Of a stretch of 64,000 nt of DNA, positions 23,593 to 34,997 are shown piece by piece. The stretch lies in assembly GCA_019054805.1 (NCBI GenBank), contig JAHQIY010000035.1, positions 124,001-188,000 of the forward strand. The letters run 5' to 3'. This DNA comes from Brachionus manjavacas (Eukaryota > Rotifera > Eurotatoria > Ploima > Brachionidae). Below the pieces are notes generated by a model. The model worked only from the letters and a program-made list of their open reading frames with translations, did not search any database and was not told the DNA's origin. Made by a program: the position numbers and the translations under genes. How positions within the stretch are numbered: position 1 is the first letter of the stretch; each line of letters starts with the position of its first letter.

Positions 23593-25491
23593 AAGAATTA
23601 ACCAATTTCCACTAAAGGAAAAGAAAGAAAATCTTACCTCAAGTGAAAATCCACCGGTGAACTGGTTATCCTCCAAAGTTTAATTTGTAATCTTGCCTCC
23701 TGGATCGAAATAAATAAAAGAAAACTTGAATAATATTTAACTAAACTAGCTTAATTAACTTTTTTTACACTATTTATTTAGTATGATTTCAAACATTTGT
23801 CTTTAATCTCTTTAAAACTCTTTATCTAATTTTTTTTTTTTTTTTTTTTTAACATCGCCTTAAAGGCGTTCACTGAAATAAATAATAATAATAATAATAA
23901 TAATAATAATTTGACAATAAATTTAACATTTTAATTAATAAATCGACAATGAGCGACATTGTTAACAAGGATAAATAGACTGCAACTAAAGGCTTATTAA
24001 ATAAATCTAAATTTTGTAAAATTATAATTTCTAACAGAACGGCTGAAAGAAGACTATGCCATTCGGAGCTGCCCTGAAATATCCCCTTTTCCTAAAAAAT
24101 TTTATATTATTAAATATTTATCTTTTAAATGAATAAAAATAGAAGCTTTTTAATGAGAACGATTTAATCGATCATTCTTATCTATTAAATAAATTAAAGT
24201 TTTTTAAGCTAGGAAAAAAACTAATATAGATAGCTTTTTAAAATGATATGTAATAAATCTGTGTTCTACGTGTTTTGTTAATTTTTCTTGTTTGTAATTT
24301 GTAAGTAAAATTTTTATGTTTAATCTGAACTTTGAATATTTTCCGCATTATCCTCGGAAATTTCATAATCCGATATTTTTTAAACTTGTTTGTCCGAATT
24401 AAAGAGGCTGAGTTTAGTAATTTATTTTATAAAGCCTCTTTGAAAATTGATTTTTCGCGAGTTATTTGTGATTTTAAATAATTTTGCTGATTACTAAAAG
24501 GTGAATTCTTATTTTAGACTGCTAAATCTAAAAATATCTAAATATTTTTATACCAAGCTTAGAAATATGCAAAAAACGCGAATTTATTTAGTTTAGACTT
24601 AATTTAGAAATAAATGTACTGAACTGACGTCATCTTTATAGCTTTAATGTACTTTGGAAAATTAATGAATATGTTAAAAATGTTTTATTTTAATATAATT
24701 TTTTTTTTCATTATGTCTCAAAGCTTAAAGCTAAGCGATGATTCTTGAGTTTTTTAAAATGCTATGCACCTAACAGTTGATCGAGTGCTTTTAAAAAAAA
24801 AGTCGAAAAAAACACAAAAATTAGTAAAAATTTTTCAATTTTTAAAAAAAAAATTATCATTAAAAATAAATTTAAAATTTTTTCTTTTACAGTTGAAGCT
24901 ACTTGTTACTATGATCTACGATCCTCAAATTCAATAACTTAGCAAGTTAATTATCTTGATGTTTTAATTAAATTAAATTAATATAAAGTGTCATCGTTAT
25001 CGCAACCACCATTGTCTACTATCTTTCCTACTTTCAATATTTTATTATCTTGTTTTGTGATTGATGTTTTTTAATTATTTCTTCTACTATAAAAATGTAA
25101 AACTTTATTTCATTTATTCGTCTTATTCGAATATTTCCACAAACATTAAAAATCGTTTACCTAGGCCTATTGTCGTAATTGTCATAAGTGTTATTTTATC
25201 ATTTAAAAAAATAAAATATAAAAAAAACAACTAAACGAAATTTTATTAACTTAACCTAATCCGAGGGTTAACATACTTTTTCTATTAGGTTAACCAAAAA
25301 AATATTTATTAAAAGAGTATTTTTATAATTTACATAAAAATTATAGGTTCTTAGATAATTATTTTCATTAAAATAAAAAAAATTAAATTTTTGTTCATAT
25401 CTTTATTCTAAAATGTCTAAATATTTAAAACACATAAAATAGATTAATAAAATAGACAAAAAAAAAGTATTGCCATTTAAAAGACAAATTC
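23593..25491. other. AT-rich interval between LINE debris and PEPCK copy 2
   Basis: Holds the hairpin-bearing tail at 23853-23915. Otherwise no open frame or recognisable element. Confidence 0.35.
23853..23915 (+). repeat. Retroposon 3' tail, family C, with hairpin
   Basis: A T20-type tract is followed by AACATCGCCTTAAAGGCGTT, where CGCC/GGCG forms a tight stem-loop, then CACTGAAATAAATAATAAT and a long AAT run. It has the organisation of a retroposon 3' end. Confidence 0.55.
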
Positions 25492-27486
25492 CTATTCTGA
25501 TTTAAAATTGTTTATTCGCTCGTTAAATTGATCTATTTGTTTGAGAATTTCAGTCGGAGTAGACTCACCAACAAATTCGTCAAAGTATTTTCGAATTTCT
25601 TGGACTTCGTCTAAAAGGAAATTTTTGTCAAGACTCAATAGCTCTTTCATTTGTGCATCAGTAATATTCAATCCTTCTAAATCAAAACCATCCAACTTAG
25701 GCAAAATACCAATTGGTGTTTTCTGAGCGATTGAATCATCACCATCAGTTCTCTTGAAGATCCATTCAAGAACTCGAATGTTTTCTCCAAAACCTGGCCA
25801 CAAAAAGCTTCCTTGACCATTGTTAGATTTTCTGAACCAATTTACATTGAAAATCTTAGGCATTTTTCTTCCCTCTTTGTTCAAACTCAACCAGTGTTTG
25901 CAGTAATCACCAAAATTGTAGCCAAAAAACGGCCTCATTGCAAATGGATCATGCATGATCACTTTTCCTTTGTGCTCTGCAGCTGCCGTCGCTTCGGATC
26001 TTATTGATGCACCTACAAACACGCCATGTTCCCAATCGAATGCCTCATAGATTAGCGGAACACCTTGTGGTCGTCTGCCTCCAAAAATGATTGCTGAAAT
26101 TGGCACTCCTTCTGGACTTTCCCAATTTGGATCAATTATTGGACACTGTTCAGCTGGTGAAGTAAATCTGGAATTAGGGTGAGCTGCTGGCTCTTTTGAA
26201 TCTTTGGTCCAATCTTTTCCTTTCCACGATATCAAGTGTTCACCGTGTGCAACCATGTTGTCGTCTAATCCTTCCCAATAGACTTTGCCATCTGCCGTAT
26301 GGGCTACATTGGTGAAAATAGTGTTGTACTGAACCACTTTTAGAGCTATTGGATTTGTGAGCTCCGAAGTTCCAGGACATACACCAAAAAATCCATTTTC
26401 AGGATTTATGGCTCTCAGCTCTCCTTTTTCGTTAAATTTCATCCACGCAATGTCATCTCCAACGCATTCAATTTTCCAGCCTGGAACAGTTGGAGTCAAC
26501 ATTGCCAAGTTTGTTTTACCACATTGAGAGGGAAAAGCCGCAGCGATGTATTTTTTTACACCTTGGGGATTAGTGATACCCAAAATTAGCATATGCTCTG
26601 CCATCCATCCTTCTCGCTTGGCAATTATTGAGCCAAGACGAAGAGCAAAACACTTTTTGCCCAACAGACTGTTGCCACCATAGCCACTACCAAACGAAAT
26701 GACTTCGTTTTTTTCTGGCAAATGAGAAATCATGGTCATTTCTGGATTGCAAGGCCAGTTGTTTATAATTGTTCGTTGTGTTGGCAGTGGAACTCCGACT
26801 GTGTGCAAGCACTTCACAAAATTGCCATGATCACCAATTTTTTCAAAAACCTCAATGCCCATTCTGGTCATTATTCTCATATTGCACACAACATACAACG
26901 AGTCGGTCAATTCAACTCCAATCTTAGAGATTGGACCACCCACAGGGCCCATGCTGTATGGAACAACATACATGGTTCTGCCTTTCATGCATCCTGGCAG
27001 CCTACGGCTCAGCTCATAATCCAAATCTTCTGGTGACATCCAGTTTCCCAAAGCACTGCACTTTAAATTTCTCAGGTTCAATGAAGGATCGATTTCTTTA
27101 AATCCACTCTTTGGTTGTGGAATTGTATCTAGCATATTTTTGGTACTGATAAATGTTCTTGATTCAACTCGGGCAACATCTTTGGGATCTGTCAAAGCCA
27201 ACCAGCAATTATGCATTTTTTCTAGCTTTTGAATCACTCCTTTTTCTTTTAAAACCTGCAAAAAAGCTCTGTATTCTTCAATGGAACCATCACAAATGTG
27301 AATCGCATCAGGTTGGCAAATTTTGGCCTTTTCTTCAATATAATCTTGAATACTTTTGGGCAACTTGGTCAAATTGCTATGATAGGTGGCAGTTCTTAGC
27401 TTGAGCAGTTTATCGTCGTCCAAAACATGGTCATCAGTGATGTTTTCATAATGTCTATGCTGATGGTCACTTGAAATTGAGGCCAT
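25492..27486 (-). CDS. PCK: Phosphoenolpyruvate carboxykinase (GTP), copy 2
   Basis: 664 residues, intronless as read, same reaction as copy 1. It retains [37 protein letters not shown] and the GTP-binding blocks. Two changes from the family consensus are shared only with copy 3: the active-site loop reads FPSQCGKTN rather than FPSACGKTN, and TDSLYVV replaces TDSPYVV. The N-terminal ~70 residues ([20 protein letters not shown] start) are nearly identical to copy 3; residues 72-120 and the last ~60 residues differ clearly. The start at MASISS is the first ATG, but an acceptor-like TTTTTAGCAAAAG lies just upstream, so a short leader intron is possible. Confidence 0.96.
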   Translation of the reverse strand: MASISSDHQHRHYENITDDHVLDDDKLLKLRTATYHSNLTKLPKSIQDYIEEKAKICQPDAIHICDGSIEEYRAFLQVLKEKGVIQKLEKMHNCWLALTDPKDVARVESRTFISTKNMLDTIPQPKSGFKEIDPSLNLRNLKCSALGNWMSPEDLDYELSRRLPGCMKGRTMYVVPYSMGPVGGPISKIGVELTDSLYVVCNMRIMTRMGIEVFEKIGDHGNFVKCLHTVGVPLPTQRTIINNWPCNPEMTMISHLPEKNEVISFGSGYGGNSLLGKKCFALRLGSIIAKREGWMAEHMLILGITNPQGVKKYIAAAFPSQCGKTNLAMLTPTVPGWKIECVGDDIAWMKFNEKGELRAINPENGFFGVCPGTSELTNPIALKVVQYNTIFTNVAHTADGKVYWEGLDDNMVAHGEHLISWKGKDWTKDSKEPAAHPNSRFTSPAEQCPIIDPNWESPEGVPISAIIFGGRRPQGVPLIYEAFDWEHGVFVGASIRSEATAAAEHKGKVIMHDPFAMRPFFGYNFGDYCKHWLSLNKEGRKMPKIFNVNWFRKSNNGQGSFLWPGFGENIRVLEWIFKRTDGDDSIAQKTPIGILPKLDGFDLEGLNITDAQMKELLSLDKNFLLDEVQEIRKYFDEFVGESTPTEILKQIDQFNERINNFKSE

Positions 27487-27937
27487 TCTTTTGCTAAAAA
27501 TTTTTTTATATCTAATTTAAAAATTTAAATAAAAGTTTAAAACTAAATTGAATTTTTTAATTTTTATTCGAAAATTTTGCTGATTCATAATTACAAATTT
27601 TTTTATATATCATTGAACATTGAACTTAACTAAATTTTATTTTTTAAATTGGAGTAGCAATGAATCCCTCTTAAATATGGAAAAATTCTACACAGCAAGC
27701 CTCTTTTCCATCATATTTGATACATGATCCGCGTTATTTTTTCGTTTCGTGTAAAGAGGTGTGTTTCATAAAAAATGCTCAATAAATTCAAGCATTCTAA
27801 TATAATTCACTTCTCTAGGACTCTTGCTACTTCACAGGTTCATAAAAATTTTCAAATTATAATAATCAGCGTCTTTTGAGAAGAATTCAAACATAAATTT
27901 TATTAAAAAAAAAATTGCTTGAAAAATATTTATTTTT

Positions 27938-28135
27938 TTAGAATCGTTCTCTTGGCACACTAAAATGCTGCGGGATTCCGATTTCTTTATGAGCAGGTAC
28001 CGCTAACTCTTTGTGTTGAGGCACAGCTACATCTTTGTGCGGATTGATGGCCACTTCTTTATGCTCAGGAACTGATACTTCTTGATGAATTTTCATTTTT
28101 GTTTCATCGATTGTTTTTGTTTGCTCAGACTCCAT
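27938..28135 (-). CDS. Small HKE-repeat protein (65 aa)
   Basis: No family recognised. After a charged N-terminus (MESEQTKTIDETKMKIHQEV) the protein consists of about five 8-9 residue repeats, roughly V-x-V-P-x-H-K-E: VSVPEHKE, VAINPHKD, VAVPQHKE, LAVPAHKE, IGIPQHF. The ORF is open from ATG to stop with an AATAAA about 10 bp downstream, and is preceded by ordinary AT-rich sequence. No signal peptide or membrane segment. The regular amphipathic repeat argues against a chance frame. It lies 450 bp upstream of PEPCK copy 2 on the same strand, with no evidence of a functional link. Confidence 0.6.
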   Translation of the reverse strand: MESEQTKTIDETKMKIHQEVSVPEHKEVAINPHKDVAVPQHKELAVPAHKEIGIPQHFSVPRERF

Positions 28136-29539
28136 TTTCTTAAAGTCTTAGTAATTTGGTGTACTTTTAGTTGTAAATTTGTTGTCTTTATAAAAAATTA
28201 AAAATCTTTAAAATAAATCTAACTTAAATGGAAATGTACCGCTAAAAATAGCAGAATACTAAAAATGTATCATAATTCAAGTCTCGTTTCAAGTTACAAT
28301 CCCATTTTGGAATCCTATTTTTAAAAATTTTAAAAATAAAATTTATTTTTCTTTTAAATTAATAAAATATTTTCATTAAATTAAATAGTTGCTAGAACAA
28401 AAAAAAATATTTATCAAATTTTTTTAAAAATATTTAAAATAAATAAAAAATTGATTTTTTTTATTTGGGCTAAGAAAAGAAATGAAATAAAGTTATCAAT
28501 CATGGTAGCTCTTTGTCCATTCTAATCGAGCATAACAATGGCAATTTAATTTTCTAAAAATTTGCGAAATCTAAATAAGTGATATATAAAACAAGCATTA
28601 CATAATTTTTCTTAATATACAGTAAAATTGCATAAATTAAGGCAAATTTATTACTTAAAATTGCCAATTTTTTTTTATTTTAATTTTGATCGAACTTAAA
28701 TGAAAACTAAAACTAAAATTAAATATAATTTTTCTATCCTAAAATGGTAAAAAAATGTGAAAAAATGATTTCATAATTTTAATTAGGATTGCTAAGGAAA
28801 ATTTAATATTTTTAATGGTTAGACCATAAACCATCATTTTCCAAAGGAAATTTTTTGACTTTTTATAACATAAAGGTTTAGATTTAGTTACAAGATTTTA
28901 TTAAACAAAAAAAAATTAAAAATAAATACTTTAATAAAAAAAGTATTTATTAATAAAATTTTTAATTACAAATTTAAAAAAAGAAATGATTGTAAATATT
29001 AGGGTCACCAAATGGCCATTTCAAATTTTTCTATGAAGATGATTTTTTTAATACACAAGAAGAGAGTATCCTTAAGTTTACCTTTTACCGGTGCTCATTC
29101 ATTAAAATTTGAGAAATTGAAATTAAACACCATCTTTTTAACTAAATGCATTTTTTAAACAAAGATTATTCCAAAAAAAAATATTTTTTTTAATTTTTAC
29201 CAGAATAGATTTTAGTTTGGGGGCAGCAATTTTCGGAGACAAATAAACTCTTGACAATCATAATAATAAATAAATAAAAAATGATAGTTAGACTTAGTTT
29301 GAGAGTTTAAACGACAATAGAATTAGAGTTTAGTAATTTCTTCATCAATTTTGTTCGCTTAATTGACTAATCTGTGAAAAAAAATTATCTTTGATACAAA
29401 TTCTTTACCACTTGTTTCTTCATAAAAAACTCATGACTTTGGTTAGGTTCGTCATCTTTTGAATCCTTGTCTTTTGATCTTTGTGACTATTTGGTTTAAA
29501 CGATTTTACATAAATCAAGGATTTAAAGTATGTGGCACC
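28136..29539. other. AT-rich interval
   Basis: No supported gene. A minus-strand stretch near 29385-29490 reads SQRSKDKDSKDDEPNQSHEF followed by FMKKQVVKNLYQ and could be a stray exon, but has no other support. Confidence 0.3.
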
Positions 29540-30425
29540 GAGAAATCACTAGGGCAGTGTTCTAGATCCGCTCCTGTTCGTTATCTTCATTAACGACATG
29601 TCTGATATAGTAAACCACGTTATTAAGCTCTTCGCAGACGACAGAAGGCTCATTGCTACCTTCCGTAATGTTAAAGACCTGGCATTGCTGCAACGGATTC
29701 TTGAGGCACTGGGTGATGGTGAAATGGTCTACAACTTGGCAGATGCTGTTCAACACCGAGAAATGCAAAGTAGTGGAGTTCAGCAGGTCACTCGAGCATA
29801 GGCCTTTGCATAAATGTGACGAGGTCAGTTCTCAATCAAACTAGTACCGATAAAGATCTGGAAGTCTTCTTGGCCAGCAACTCCAAGTTTTTCTTCCATA
29901 TCAAATCCCAAGCTAATAAAGCGATCTCCATCCTTGGGCAGCTAAGAAGAGCGTTCAGATCCTGGACCAATGCAACCTTCAAAACGCTATACTGCCCATA
30001 TGTCAGACCCCACTTGGAGTGTGTAGCAGTGTTCTGGTCCCCCTTACCCGCCAAAGACAGCAACATTCTTGGGAAAGTACGAAGACGAGCAACCAAACTC
30101 CGTAACTTTAGTTACAACGATCGCCTTTCCATCTTGAGGTTTCCCACTCTCAGCAAATGCAGGACCAGATATGATCCAAATGTTCAAGATCAGAAGCGGC
30201 GTAAACAACATAGATTGGGTCGGACCTCACAGCACATTAGCTCAGAAAAGCTTTTTCACGAATCGTTTCATCAGAGAGTGGAACAGCCTGACTGAGACTG
30301 GAATCGATGCCTCGACTGTAAACCGGTCCAAGAAGAGGCTCGCTGCATGGAAGTATTCCGCAAGCCTGCAAGCTGTAGAAAGCTGTAGAAAGAAACTTAA
30401 TATCCATGAAATTTTAAAAAGCTGA
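29540..30425 (+). pseudogene. CR1/jockey-type LINE ORF2, 3' part
   Basis: Frames in succession give GSVLDPLLFVIFINDM, then HVIKLFADD (the catalytic F/YADD motif, about 29617-29643), a shifted WQMLFNTEKCKVVEF, then LYCPYVRPHLECVAVFWSPL with VRRRATKLRNFSYNDRL, and finally RFIREWNSLTETGID. At least three frameshifts separate these blocks. The VRPHLE...RRATK layout is the CR1-superfamily thumb and C-terminal region. GC content is higher than in the flanks, so decay is moderate. Confidence 0.88.
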
Positions 30426-30643
30426 AAAAAACAATGCAGAACAGTTCTGGAAAATATTTTAAAATATTTTTAAAAAATGACTCAATTTATTTATGGACTT
30501 TTCAAGTCAATTTTTTAACGACTTTATTTAGATAGCTTCGGCTAATATTAACTATTATTATATATATTAATATTAACTTGTTCATTTAAAACAAAAAATT
30601 TTAAAATAATAAAAACATTTTATTCTAAAAAACATGGTTAAAG

Positions 30644-31516
30644 TTAGTTTTTTTCGCAAAAATCTAAAATCGCATTTTTCAATGATCCTGTTAGTTCACC
30701 TTGGCAAATGATTGAATTATCGTAAACCAACTTTGCCCAATATTTTAATCTATCAGTGCTGGCATTTGTTTTGAACAAGAAAGAAAAAACATCATAAGCT
30801 ATTCTGTTAACACAATATGAATCATAATCAATTCCTTCTTCCTTAAGTAAGTTGAGCATGGTTTTTTTTTTAGATAAAAAAATATCAGGATTTCGCAGGC
30901 CCATTCTTGGTCGCAAATTTTGAAGTTCTTTTAGCATCCTCCTTCTTTCGTCACTCTTTTTCAAATCAAAACCATCTTTATTTAAACACAGCTCACAGCT
31001 ACAATCAAAGTCAAAGGACTTTTTAAGAATTCGCTTTCTATTTAAAGTATCTTCGAATGGGTCAATGTAGCATGTGCATATTTCCTCACCAGAATTAATA
31101 TTTTTCAGTGCAAAAACTTTTTGTGCACCTTCAGACTCGACCCAATGATGAGTGGCATTAGGCCTACATGAATGGTTCACACGAGCCATCACATAAAATA
31201 AACCACAATATTCAGACTTTTTTCCAAGCATATAGCCATTGGTTTTGAAAATTCCCACTAATGATTTTGACGATTGATTGTCATGCAGTTCAAAAATTTT
31301 GGCTTTGTCCTGTTCACCAAGTTTTGAAACTTGGTGTTCAATATACGTGCTTAATTGAAGCTTAGGCACATTTTGTTTTAGCTTCACTAGTGGTCTTTCA
31401 TTTAAAATTAGCTCACCTCTGTTGATATTGCGAGTGGCAAACATGCCTAAACCATTGTTGGACTGTTTTATCTCAAATAAACAGTTAGCTTCTAATTCAT
31501 CCATTAAATGGAACAA
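30644..31516 (-). CDS. SET-domain protein, SMYD-like without MYND finger (290 aa)
   Basis: Probable protein-lysine methyltransferase. The split SET core is visible: GLGMFATRNINRGELI (residues 22-37), NHSCRPN (114-120, the S-adenosylmethionine-pocket NHSxxPN motif), GEEICTCYID (143-152, with the catalytic-type Tyr150) and a post-SET CSCELC zinc cluster (172-177). In SMYD proteins a MYND zinc finger interrupts the SET fold between the first two blocks; here that gap (about 40-110) holds no Cys/His cluster. Single exon; Met1 and Met5 are both possible starts. Substrate unknown. Confidence 0.85.
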   Translation of the reverse strand: MFHLMDELEANCLFEIKQSNNGLGMFATRNINRGELILNERPLVKLKQNVPKLQLSTYIEHQVSKLGEQDKAKIFELHDNQSSKSLVGIFKTNGYMLGKKSEYCGLFYVMARVNHSCRPNATHHWVESEGAQKVFALKNINSGEEICTCYIDPFEDTLNRKRILKKSFDFDCSCELCLNKDGFDLKKSDERRRMLKELQNLRPRMGLRNPDIFLSKKKTMLNLLKEEGIDYDSYCVNRIAYDVFSFLFKTNASTDRLKYWAKLVYDNSIICQGELTGSLKNAILDFCEKN

Positions 31517-32696
31517 GGACCGAAATTTTCACTTGTATGAGAAAAATGTGCATCGGAGTTTTTCAAAGAGAAAAGATGTGTCGAAAAATTCTATTTATTT
31601 CTAATCTTCAGTACATACAAAGGAACCTATACTGAATTATTTATTGTCCGCGATCAGTAAAAAAAAATTTTTTGTCAAAATAAACACAAAAATTGAAATG
31701 ACGATGTTAGAGTACATTACTTAACAAAATTTTATTTTTTCAAAGAAAAAATTAAAAAAAAAATCTTCAAAAATACTTTTAAGTTTTTCTGATCATACAA
31801 AATTTTTTTAATGAATTTACAGTATTAATATGATTTGAAATTATTTGGAAATTTTACGTAAAAATGCGTAAATCCCGCAATGCCTAAAAATTTCAATAAA
31901 AAAATCATTAAATTCCTCCGAAAATAAAATTTTTTACTCTAATTTTGAAAAAAAATCATATCTTTTAAAATTAAATAATTTTGTTTAATTAATTTTTTTC
32001 ATTCAAGCTAATCAATAAAATAAACTTTTATATATTTTGGCTTTTTTTCTTTCTTAAATGGGGCATAAAGTTTTCTCATGTTTTTTTGGGGAAACAATTC
32101 TTAAAAGCTAAAAAAATCTGGAGAAGAATTAAAAAAACATTTTTTAGGAGCTAAATTTTCTGCTCTCAAGACTATGATAAAAGGAGGTTATTAGAGTAAG
32201 ATTTTCTTTTGGAAATTTTAATCATGCAGAATTTATGTTATTGAAGTACAATTCAGAAAAAGTTCAAATTGTTCCAAAATTGCTGACTCAAAGGGAAACA
32301 AAATTAATTAATTCTTGACAAAATTTAAACTAAAATTTTTAAAAATTTTAGGTTGGTTTACTTGTATTTAATTTTTAATGGTCAAAAGAGGTCAAAAAAC
32401 TTCTTGGGTCTTCTAGTGTTAAAGTGAATTTATTGCCAAAGGATCATTTATTAATTTTAATCTAATTTTTTTACTTTATTGAATCTAACTATGCAGCTGT
32501 TCAGCTCTATCTAAAGAAATTTTAAATTATGGAAGCATTTCAGGGTCCGGTCGATACCGGTTATGTTGCCATCCTGATAAGTAAAATGCTATCAGTGATC
32601 AAAATTAATCTATGATAACATAAATTAACTTTGAAAAAATTTAATTATTTATATTTTTTTTATGTTGAATTTTTTTTTTGATCTTTTTTTTAAATA
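31517..32696. other. AT-rich interval upstream of the SET gene
   Basis: No gene or repeat recognised. Confidence 0.3.
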
Positions 32697-33293
32697 CAGT
32701 ACTACTACGATGAAATGTTTTTAAGAAATTTTACGTAAATTTACGTGAAATTACCAAAGTAAAAAAAAGCAAATTTCCGAAAAATTACGTAATTTTACGA
32801 AAATTTTAGTAAATTTTAGTAAATATAAAAAGGGCCAAAAAAAACTAAAAAAATGGCGATTTTTTAGAATTTTTCTTTTTTTTTTAAAAATTAAAATGAA
32901 AATTGAAAAAAAAAAATTACGAAAAAATAAAATGGGAAAATGGTAAATTTTAGTAAATTGTAGTAAATTTTAGTAAAAAAACAAGAAAATGAAAATCTGG
33001 AAAAATAGTAAATTTTGAATATTTTAATTTAATTTTTGGTTTAATTTTTTATATAAAATACCATTTAATATAATAAAAATTTCGTAATTTTTTTTCAATT
33101 TTCATTTTAATTTTCTAAAAAAAAGAAAAATTCTAAAAAATCGCCATTTTTTCAGTTTTTTTTGGCCATTTTTATATTTACTAAAATTTACTAAAATTTT
33201 CTTAAAATTACGTAATTTTACGTAATTTATCGGAAATTTACTTTTTTTAAATAACGTAAAATTTCGTAAAAACAGTTTATCGTAGCAGTACTG
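32697..33293. mobile_element. Palindromic TA-flanked MITE (597 bp fold-back)
   Basis: Both ends read CAGTACTRCTACGAT inward and are flanked by TA (32695-32696 and 33294-33295). The two arms remain highly similar in inverted orientation for roughly 240 bp: TTAGTAAATATAAAAA, GGCCAAAAAAAACT and TGGCGATTTTTTAGAATTTT on the left recur as their reverse complements at about 33110-33180. The centre is TTTTAGTAAATTGTAGTAAA. There is no coding capacity. End sequence and TA duplication point to mobilisation by a Tc1/mariner-superfamily transposase. Confidence 0.9.
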
Positions 33294-33681
33294 TAGTTCT
33301 GAGAATTTTAAAAATTTTTAAAAGAGTTTTTTTTTTAATTATGATTCAACAAAATAAAATACTGAAAAGATTTTTCTTTATTATTAGGTTGTAACTTAAT
33401 GATTATTTTGTAAGATGGATTGTAAAGAGAAAATTTTTAATACTGGTTTACAAAATTTATTTAGATTTATTTACACTAGTCTCGCACGCATAAAAAAATA
33501 ATTAAAATTAATATTCTTATAATTTAGACAAGTTTCGTTTAAAAAGATTCAAATCAACTTTTTTGAAGAAGTCTTTTTTATATATTATATATTATTTGAT
33601 AACAAAATTGTCAAGGTGATACCATAATTTAGTAAATGATAACATCTTTTTTAGTTTTATTTTTAATATACTCTTTTTGAT

Positions 33682-34555
33682 GGCTTATATTTATCTTAGT
33701 ACCAAAAAATAATTATTTAGAACCAAAAATATTTATTATTAATACCAAAAAATAATCAGAAAAATACCAAAAGAAATAATAAAATACCAAAAAATAATTA
33801 TTTAATACCAAAAATAAAAAATTTATCACGAGTAGCAGTAGGAATGCTATGAACTTTCGATGTATGAAGATGAATCTTGTCTTCGATGTAAACTGTGACA
33901 CCAGCATCTTCTCTATGTTTGATTATATAAAGTCTTTTGTCACACTTGGAACACTTGAAACCTAACTTTTCGCCTGATGATGACATACTTTTATTTTTCT
34001 TTGTCCAATTATTATCGTCAATGTTACTATCGATCAATTCTTTAGTAAATTCATTGAACGTTTCATAAGTACATAGTTCTTCATAAACTCTGTTTTTACC
34101 TCTTAATGCTTTGGTGGGACTTTCTTCGATACTAATATCATTATCAGTATCGTCTTGATTTGGTTCTTGACGTTGTAAAACAGAGGTAGATGAAGAAGCA
34201 GAGTCTTGGTCTTGTTCATTTGACATATTGAGTTTTATTATTTTTATTTTTTTATTATTGCTTTTGGATTAATTTTGTAAAGATTTATTTATTGAGTACT
34301 TGGGAATTTATATTATTTTTGTGAGATGTATAGGTGAGTATAATAAGTGTCATATGTGTTAAGTACATTAAATTATTAATTAAGTACATTATGTCAGATA
34401 AAAGCAAGTAAATTAGTTAAATTTCTTATTAAAAAAATCTGATTGATTTTATTTGGCTCAAAGGCAATTAATTCTGGTTTTAAGATAATTATTTTTTATT
34501 TTTATTTTTTGGTATTAAAAATAATTATTTTTTGGTCCTAAGATAAATATAAGCC
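33682..34555 (-). mobile_element. MULE-type DNA transposon, non-autonomous (874 bp)
   Basis: Inverted termini GGCTTATATTTATCTTAG, then ACCAAAAAATAATTA (33682 onward, and reverse complement ending at 34555), differ at one base over about 33 bp. They are bracketed by a perfect 9 bp direct duplication CTTTTTGAT (33673-33681 and 34556-34564), the size typical of Mutator-like elements. Internally the left end carries tandem TACCAAAAAATAATTA-type units. The only gene is a truncated DNA-binding N-terminus. Confidence 0.9.
33798..34226 (-). pseudogene. MULE transposase N-terminal fragment (142 aa)
   Basis: Acidic/serine-rich start (residues 1-40), then YETFNEFTKELIDSN, W-T-K-K-N and GFKCSKCDKRLYIIKH with a later H-L-H. 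The CxxC...H spacing after a conserved Trp is the FLYWCH/WRKY-like zinc-binding fold found at the N-terminus of MULE transposases. The frame stops inside the subterminal repeats and no DDE domain follows. It may be expressed as a small DNA-binding protein or be inert. Confidence 0.7.
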
Positions 34556-34997
34556 CTTTTTGATAACATAAAACGCACAATTAAGTTATCATATCTTTAG
34601 AATTTAAAAAGAAAAACTATTTAATTTTCTTCTAAAAACCTTTAAGATAAAGATAATGGATAGAATAAGTCGATCTTTAAGCTAATAGATAGATAATAGA
34701 AAATTTAAAATCGCATTGTTGACAGTTTGAGATTAATTTTAAATTTTATCGATTTTTAAAGATTTTTAAATATGATTTTCGTCAAATTTACTGGAAAATA
34801 TTTGCAAAGCTGATTTAAAACTATTCGAATTTTTAAAAACCAGATAAGGTTCTTAAGTTAAGTAAATTTCTTGTACTCAAATGAAGAAGTGATAAAAAAA
34901 ATTTATTATACAATTAAAATAAAAATAAACTTAAAAATAAATAACTAATCACTCGGTATAGTTTTCATGAAGTATGTAAATTTAAAAGTAGATAATC
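34556..34997. other. 3' flank of CABLES
   Basis: AT-rich; TAATAAA about 90 bp downstream of the CABLES stop is a candidate polyadenylation signal. No gene. Confidence 0.35.

Noticed and set aside
33682..34226. The zinc-finger ORF as a host regulator belonging to CABLES
   Set aside because: It lies entirely within MULE terminal repeats with a perfect 9 bp target duplication.
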